Assembly (NCBI GenBank): GCA_022574115.1
Contig: JACZSS010000062.1
Span: 1-9,250 of the forward strand
DNA from: Candidatus Heimdallarchaeota archaeon
Lineage (GTDB): Archaea; Asgardarchaeota; Heimdallarchaeia; Heimdallarchaeales; Kariarchaeaceae
Direction of reading: 5' to 3'
Length of the DNA: 9,250 nucleotides
The notes under the pieces were generated by a model. The model was not told the DNA's origin. It made no database searches and worked only from the letters and a program-made list of their open reading frames with translations. The position numbers were made by a program, and so were the translations under genes. Below, one piece after another: positions 6,193 to 9,250 of the stretch. Numbering within the stretch: the first letter of the stretch is position 1; each line of letters opens with the position of its first letter.

Positions 6193-6335
6193 AATCATTC
6201 TGCGAAAAATGACCAGTCTGGGATTGTGATTAAACAATTGATAATCTTGAATTCAGTATTTAAACCTGTGAAGATCGATTTCATGCATGTACAATTCAAC
6301 TCATGATAAACAATTGTCGTGTTGAACGTGTGTAA

Positions 6336-6851
6336 CTAATTTGTATCGAATATGTATTTGTTGTCAAGCGCAATACCAAATGTCAGTAAAGCCTCTGGAA
6401 GGATCTTACACTCAACCTCCACTCTGAGATTTAAGCGCTCTGACGATCCATCTCTGAAGAATTTAATACAAGTCGAAATGCCCTTGTTTTCCTTTAATTT
6501 AACTTCGTCTAAGTTTGGGGTTTTACCCGAAAACCTTTTTTTCTTATCAGATAATTTAATTGTATAATATTGAACTCCTTTGATATCAGCTTTGGCTACC
6601 TCTTTTTCATCAATTTCGAATACCCAGGTTGAAGACAAACCCATTTTAGATTTCAGAACTCCGTATTCGTTACCAAAATTACCCTCATACACAACGAATT
6701 CTTTTTGGCCTCTACTTTTGAGATAATCGAGCAGATTTCCTTCTTTTGGAACTGCGGTGAATAGTGTCTTATCCTGATCCACTCTGAGAATTTGAAGAAT
6801 ATCTGTTTCCTCTTCGTCATCATATCTTTCTACAATTGAATAGTTCTTCAT
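6336..6851 (-). CDS. probable tubby/scramblase-fold (LURP-one-like) protein
   Basis: The product has 171 residues and no signal peptide. It alternates short beta strands: 'KEFVVYEGNFGNEYGVLKSK' (50-69), 'STWVFEI' (74-80), 'QYYTIKLSDKKKRFSG' (94-109) and 'LNLRVEVECKI' (140-150). It ends in a hydrophobic helix, PEALLTFGIALDN (152-164). A small beta barrel closed by a buried C-terminal helix reading roughly 'a-l-l-a-f-aiald' is the plan of the tubby C-terminal-like superfamily (LURP-one-related, DUF567, phospholipid scramblases). That match is by pattern only. The start ATG at 6849-6851 has no ribosome-binding site; AT-rich boxes near 6881-6889 may be its promoter. A tandem ATTGGAA repeat lies at 6862-6875. 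It follows the transporter gene by 109 bases on the same strand and could be co-transcribed with it. Confidence 0.7.
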   Translation of the reverse strand: MKNYSIVERYDDEEETDILQILRVDQDKTLFTAVPKEGNLLDYLKSRGQKEFVVYEGNFGNEYGVLKSKMGLSSTWVFEIDEKEVAKADIKGVQYYTIKLSDKKKRFSGKTPNLDEVKLKENKGISTCIKFFRDGSSERLNLRVEVECKILPEALLTFGIALDNKYIFDTN

Positions 6852-6960
6852 TCGACATTGAATTGGAAATTGGAAACCATTTTAGTTATTTCCTCTGAAA
6901 TTGCATATTTAGGAGAATATAATTGCTAATTAGTCTTCAGATTATACTATCATCATCCAT

Positions 6961-8307
6961 TTATCCCGCGGCTACGATTTCAGCGCGATCTCCTGTTTCA
7001 CCCTTAATGACACGTAATATGGCAATTGAACCTAATATGAAAAAGAATAGCGAGAACCTAAACAACCATTGAACTCCAAAAATATCCATAATTATCCCAG
7101 CAATTGTTGGACCGCTTATCGCTGCGATACTGGCAAAGGCGTAGTACATTCCGGTCCCAATACCATTATCTTTTGCCAATTCCCAAACTATCACAATAGC
7201 GTTCGCGGTGACTAGACCCCAACCCGCTCCGGCAAAGAAAAACGCAACCGGAAAGGAAATTCTCCAATCTACCTCGATTCCGAAAACATCATTTGGTTGA
7301 ATGGCTATTGCAATTATTGTTCCTATTATCATCAATATAGCTCCGAATTTGGTTGTTTGAATCCTGCCGAGATAGGTTCCCAAGATGCCACCAATTATGG
7401 CGAACAGCACAAAGGCGATGGGGAAAATAAACAAAACCTGTCCTGCTTCACCCGCAGCAACTAAACCGTCTTCTTCTGGCAAGAAGATTGTCCCGATATA
7501 GGTGCTAAGCCAAGCCTCGATAGCAAAGACTGCAGTAAACCAAAATGTAATGGCTAGTAAAATGTATAATAATGATTTTTCATCACTTCTGAAAAGCTGT
7601 TTTATCTCAAAAATAATCTCCCTAATTACAGACTTGCTTCCCTCTTGGACACGAACTTCTTTTTTGCGCTTTGGTTCGCGAATAAATGAAAGAAGTATAA
7701 TTAAAAAAACAATCATTGATATGGCAATTAATGCGAAAGCTCCCTCTACATCATCATCATCGAGAAACTTTCCTCCTACAAATAATGCTCCCCCCACAGC
7801 GACTCCTCCTACAATATTCATGATGGAATTTGCGAAGCTCCGATTTTTACTGACGATTAAATCAGGCATTAAACTGGCAGCAGGAGATCTGTACAGAGCC
7901 ATGACGATATTGAAGGCAACAATATTTGTCAAGAAAAACACTATAGCATATGTCCTAGAAATGCTCAACAAATAGAAAAGGATAGCCCCAAAAATTACGC
8001 CTGGGATAATGAACGGGAGACGCCTCCCTATTCGGGTTCTCACCTTGTCACTGTAGGAACCAACTGCTGGTTGAATAAAAAGTGCAATAATATTATCCCA
8101 GGTCATAATAAATCCTACAAATCCAAGTGGAATATTGAACCCGGCCTCGTCCTGAAGAATTATAGGAACAACCAAATTAAAAAATGACCAAGAGATTTGA
8201 GTCGTAGCAAAGCCGAGGGCTACAAAAGTGACAAACCACAGAGAAATGTAGTTTTCAGTTTTTTCTCCCAAATAGGTGGCTCCCGACGGTAACGTCAGTC
8301 TAGTCAT
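6961..8307 (-). CDS. MFS transporter, SLC45/GPH sugar-symporter-like
   Basis: This is a 448-residue membrane protein with about 12 helices in two halves joined by a basic cytoplasmic loop (about 208-245). The loop between helices 2 and 3 holds the MFS signature as GSYSDKVRTRIGRRLPFI (83-100). The RxGRR-PF form is characteristic of the sucrose/SLC45 and GPH cation-symporter groups. 'YRSPAASLMPDL' and the 'FANSIMNIVGG' stretch that follows in helix 5 fit these too. It probably carries a sugar or glycoside with a cation across the cytoplasmic membrane; the substrate is not readable from sequence. The start ATG at 8305-8307 has no ribosome-binding site but a TATA-like box at about -29, so it is probably leaderless. 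It is divergent from the arrestin-like gene at 8484. Confidence 0.9.
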   Translation of the reverse strand: MTRLTLPSGATYLGEKTENYISLWFVTFVALGFATTQISWSFFNLVVPIILQDEAGFNIPLGFVGFIMTWDNIIALFIQPAVGSYSDKVRTRIGRRLPFIIPGVIFGAILFYLLSISRTYAIVFFLTNIVAFNIVMALYRSPAASLMPDLIVSKNRSFANSIMNIVGGVAVGGALFVGGKFLDDDDVEGAFALIAISMIVFLIILLSFIREPKRKKEVRVQEGSKSVIREIIFEIKQLFRSDEKSLLYILLAITFWFTAVFAIEAWLSTYIGTIFLPEEDGLVAAGEAGQVLFIFPIAFVLFAIIGGILGTYLGRIQTTKFGAILMIIGTIIAIAIQPNDVFGIEVDWRISFPVAFFFAGAGWGLVTANAIVIVWELAKDNGIGTGMYYAFASIAAISGPTIAGIIMDIFGVQWLFRFSLFFFILGSIAILRVIKGETGDRAEIVAAG

Positions 8308-8332
8308 TTTAAGTAAATAGCTTGCTGCTGAT

Positions 8333-8340
8333 CTTTTAAC
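8333..8340 (-). promoter_or_regulatory. TATA-like box for the transporter gene
   Basis: On the minus strand GTTAAAAG is centred about 29 bases before the ATG at 8307, consistent with a leaderless or nearly leaderless transcript. Confidence 0.4.
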
Positions 8341-8483
8341 AAAATTAAATCACAAACTATGTCTTGTTGTTTGCTCGTAACTAGTAGATTGAAGGATGAT
8401 GGAATTTAGGATGAAAACTGACGCTGAAACACCTTTTGTTCAATTTCTTAATTAGTCTACTTGAGACTGGGAAATTAGTTGAT

Positions 8484-9250
8484 ATGATTCCACGAGTTTC
8501 CTTTGATAAAGACATATAGTTGCCTGGCGAGGTTGTCAACGCTCGATTTTCCATAGATGTAATTCATCTACCCAAAAGATTGAGAAAAATTATTCTCTCG
8601 CTTGAAAGTGGTGAACGCACTGCGGTCACTGTCAGCTCTGGAGAGAACAGTACTACATATTACGAGGAAATATATTATTCTGAAGAAAATGTAGAAATTG
8701 ATCCCGAGACGTATATGAATCTTCCCACGATTGAGATAGATCTGAGTTTTACACTTCCAGTAGATCCGATTCAACCAGCAATTACAAGCCAACTCATGGT
8801 ATTTCATCGTGCACTTATCAAATATGATATCGCAAGAGGTTTGGATCATCACCACCATTTTGATATTCCCTATCATACAAATGTAAGCCCTCCAGAGGGG
8901 CAACAGGCTACTCTAACAGAGCAAATGGTAACATTAGAAATTTCACAAAATACAGGAACGTTTGGTGATGAGATTGACATTTATCTGTCAGCTTCCTCTG
9001 AGAAGACAGGTTATCGCAATATTCGACTGGAGTTGAAGCGGGAAGTATCACGAACCGCGAAGGGGCACAACTTTATAGAAAATCAGCGTATATTGCTGGC
9101 CGAGGCAAAATCATTTTTTGAATTCCCGCAGAGGATTAGGATCCCAAATTCCGAGCTGATTACTGCGAGTGGGACCAATTATTCGATTGAATTTTATATT
9201 GCCATTGTGCTGGATCGAAGGTTCCAACCGGATACCAATTTAAAAATTCC
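8484..9250 (+). CDS. arrestin-like protein, interrupted by in-frame TAG and cut by the window edge
   Basis: From ATG 8484 the frame reads MIPRVSFDKDI, TAG (8517-8519), then LPGEVVNARFSIDV, and stays open to 9250 (about 255 codons seen). 'sFDKDI-Y-LPGE-V' is the classic first strand and turn of arrestin-fold N-domains (arrestins, alpha-arrestins, Vps26, bacterial Spo0M), with TAG where Tyr is usual. The N-domain runs to about codon 142, with 'LIKYDIARGLD' then 'FDIPYHTNVSPPEG'. A second sandwich begins near codon 145, with 'FGDEIDIYLSASSEK' and 'FEFPQRIRIPNSEL', then 'NYSIEFYIAIVLDRR', matching arrestin C-domain strands. Codons 122-125 are four His. TTG at 8520 could be a start but would delete strand 1. 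There is no clear ribosome-binding site. Gene, fragment and pseudogene all remain possible. Confidence 0.65.
8517..8519 (+). other. in-frame TAG inside the arrestin-like reading frame
   Basis: A single-base change from TAT (Tyr) or TAC would restore a continuous frame from 8484 to the window edge. TAG also ends at least three other genes here (3642, 4687 and the minus-strand stop at 6336-6338), so it is an ordinary stop in this genome. Confidence 0.6.

Larger units (their letters stand above)
6003..6335. other. intergenic stretch between methyltransferase and tubby-fold gene
   Basis: No established gene is seen. The stretch holds a 14-bp palindrome (6038-6051), a small hairpin GAAGT/ACTTC (6064-6079), another GGTGA/TCACC (6089-6105), a short hydrophobic ORF (6136-6192), and weak inverted repeats near 6291-6326 that may end the minus-strand transcript from 6851. 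Confidence 0.5.

Noticed and set aside
6352..6567. 71-residue plus-strand ORF
   Set aside because: It is a shadow of the minus-strand tubby-fold gene.
6862..6875. Tandem ATTGGAA repeat as an operator
   Set aside because: Two 7-bp copies in AT-rich DNA are weak evidence, with no further copies seen at other promoters.
7502..7975. 157-residue plus-strand ORF
   Set aside because: It is antisense to the transporter gene, with no family features and no start signal.
8396..8455. C/D-box RNA or leader peptide (ATGATGG followed by two CTGA)
   Set aside because: Box spacing is too short and there is no second box pair; the 19-codon frame has no ribosome-binding site at proper spacing.
8517..8519. 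Pyrrolysine decoding of the TAG
   Set aside because: TAG ends several other genes here, the expected residue is Tyr in a structural strand, and no pyl gene is visible. It cannot be excluded from the window alone.
8568..8903. 111-residue minus-strand ORF
   Set aside because: It is a shadow of the arrestin-like frame, which gives a family-like protein; the minus-strand translation looks random.

Overview
The window looks like a piece of an archaeal genome, most likely an Asgard archaeon (Heimdall/Loki-like). This is inferred, not proven. The DNA is AT-rich. Several starts carry the archaeal ribosome-binding sequence AGGTGA or GGTGA, and others have a TATA-like box about 27 bases upstream with no leader. 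Two large secreted proteins end in a membrane anchor with a basic tail. The gene set also contains eukaryote-like folds: an arrestin-like protein and a probable tubby/scramblase-fold protein. No tRNA, rRNA, CRISPR array, insertion sequence or phage gene was seen.

Layout. Positions 1-56 hold the first codons of a minus-strand winged-helix regulator. Positions 167-1330 (minus) encode an acidic secreted, C-terminally anchored protein. Positions 1331-2327 are gene-poor, with one doubtful 85-residue ORF and a 22-codon ORF behind a good ribosome-binding site. Positions 2328-3644 (plus) encode a sequon-rich, stalked surface protein. Positions 3827-5160 (plus) hold three small genes: a four-helix membrane protein, a membrane zinc-ribbon protein and a soluble helix-turn-helix/zinc-ribbon protein, the last two tightly coupled. 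A minus-strand SAM-dependent methyltransferase (5161-5973) abuts them tail to tail with no spacer. Its upstream region (5974-6335) holds a strong GC-rich hairpin and a 14-bp palindrome. Two more minus-strand genes follow: a probable tubby-fold protein (6336-6851) and a 12-helix sugar-type MFS transporter (6961-8307). From 8484 to the window edge, on the plus strand, an arrestin-like coding region runs out of the window.

The most notable observation is this last region, for which no complete ORF can be called. Its reading frame is open from 8520 to 9250 and reads as two arrestin-type beta-sandwich domains. The first 11 codons, from ATG 8484, fit the first strand of the fold. A TAG at 8517-8519 sits where the family usually has tyrosine, just before a Leu-Pro-Gly-Glu motif. 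Nonsense mutation, sequencing error and an alternative TTG start are all possible. The gene is divergent from the transporter, and eukaryotic alpha-arrestins act on transporters, so a functional link is a testable speculation.
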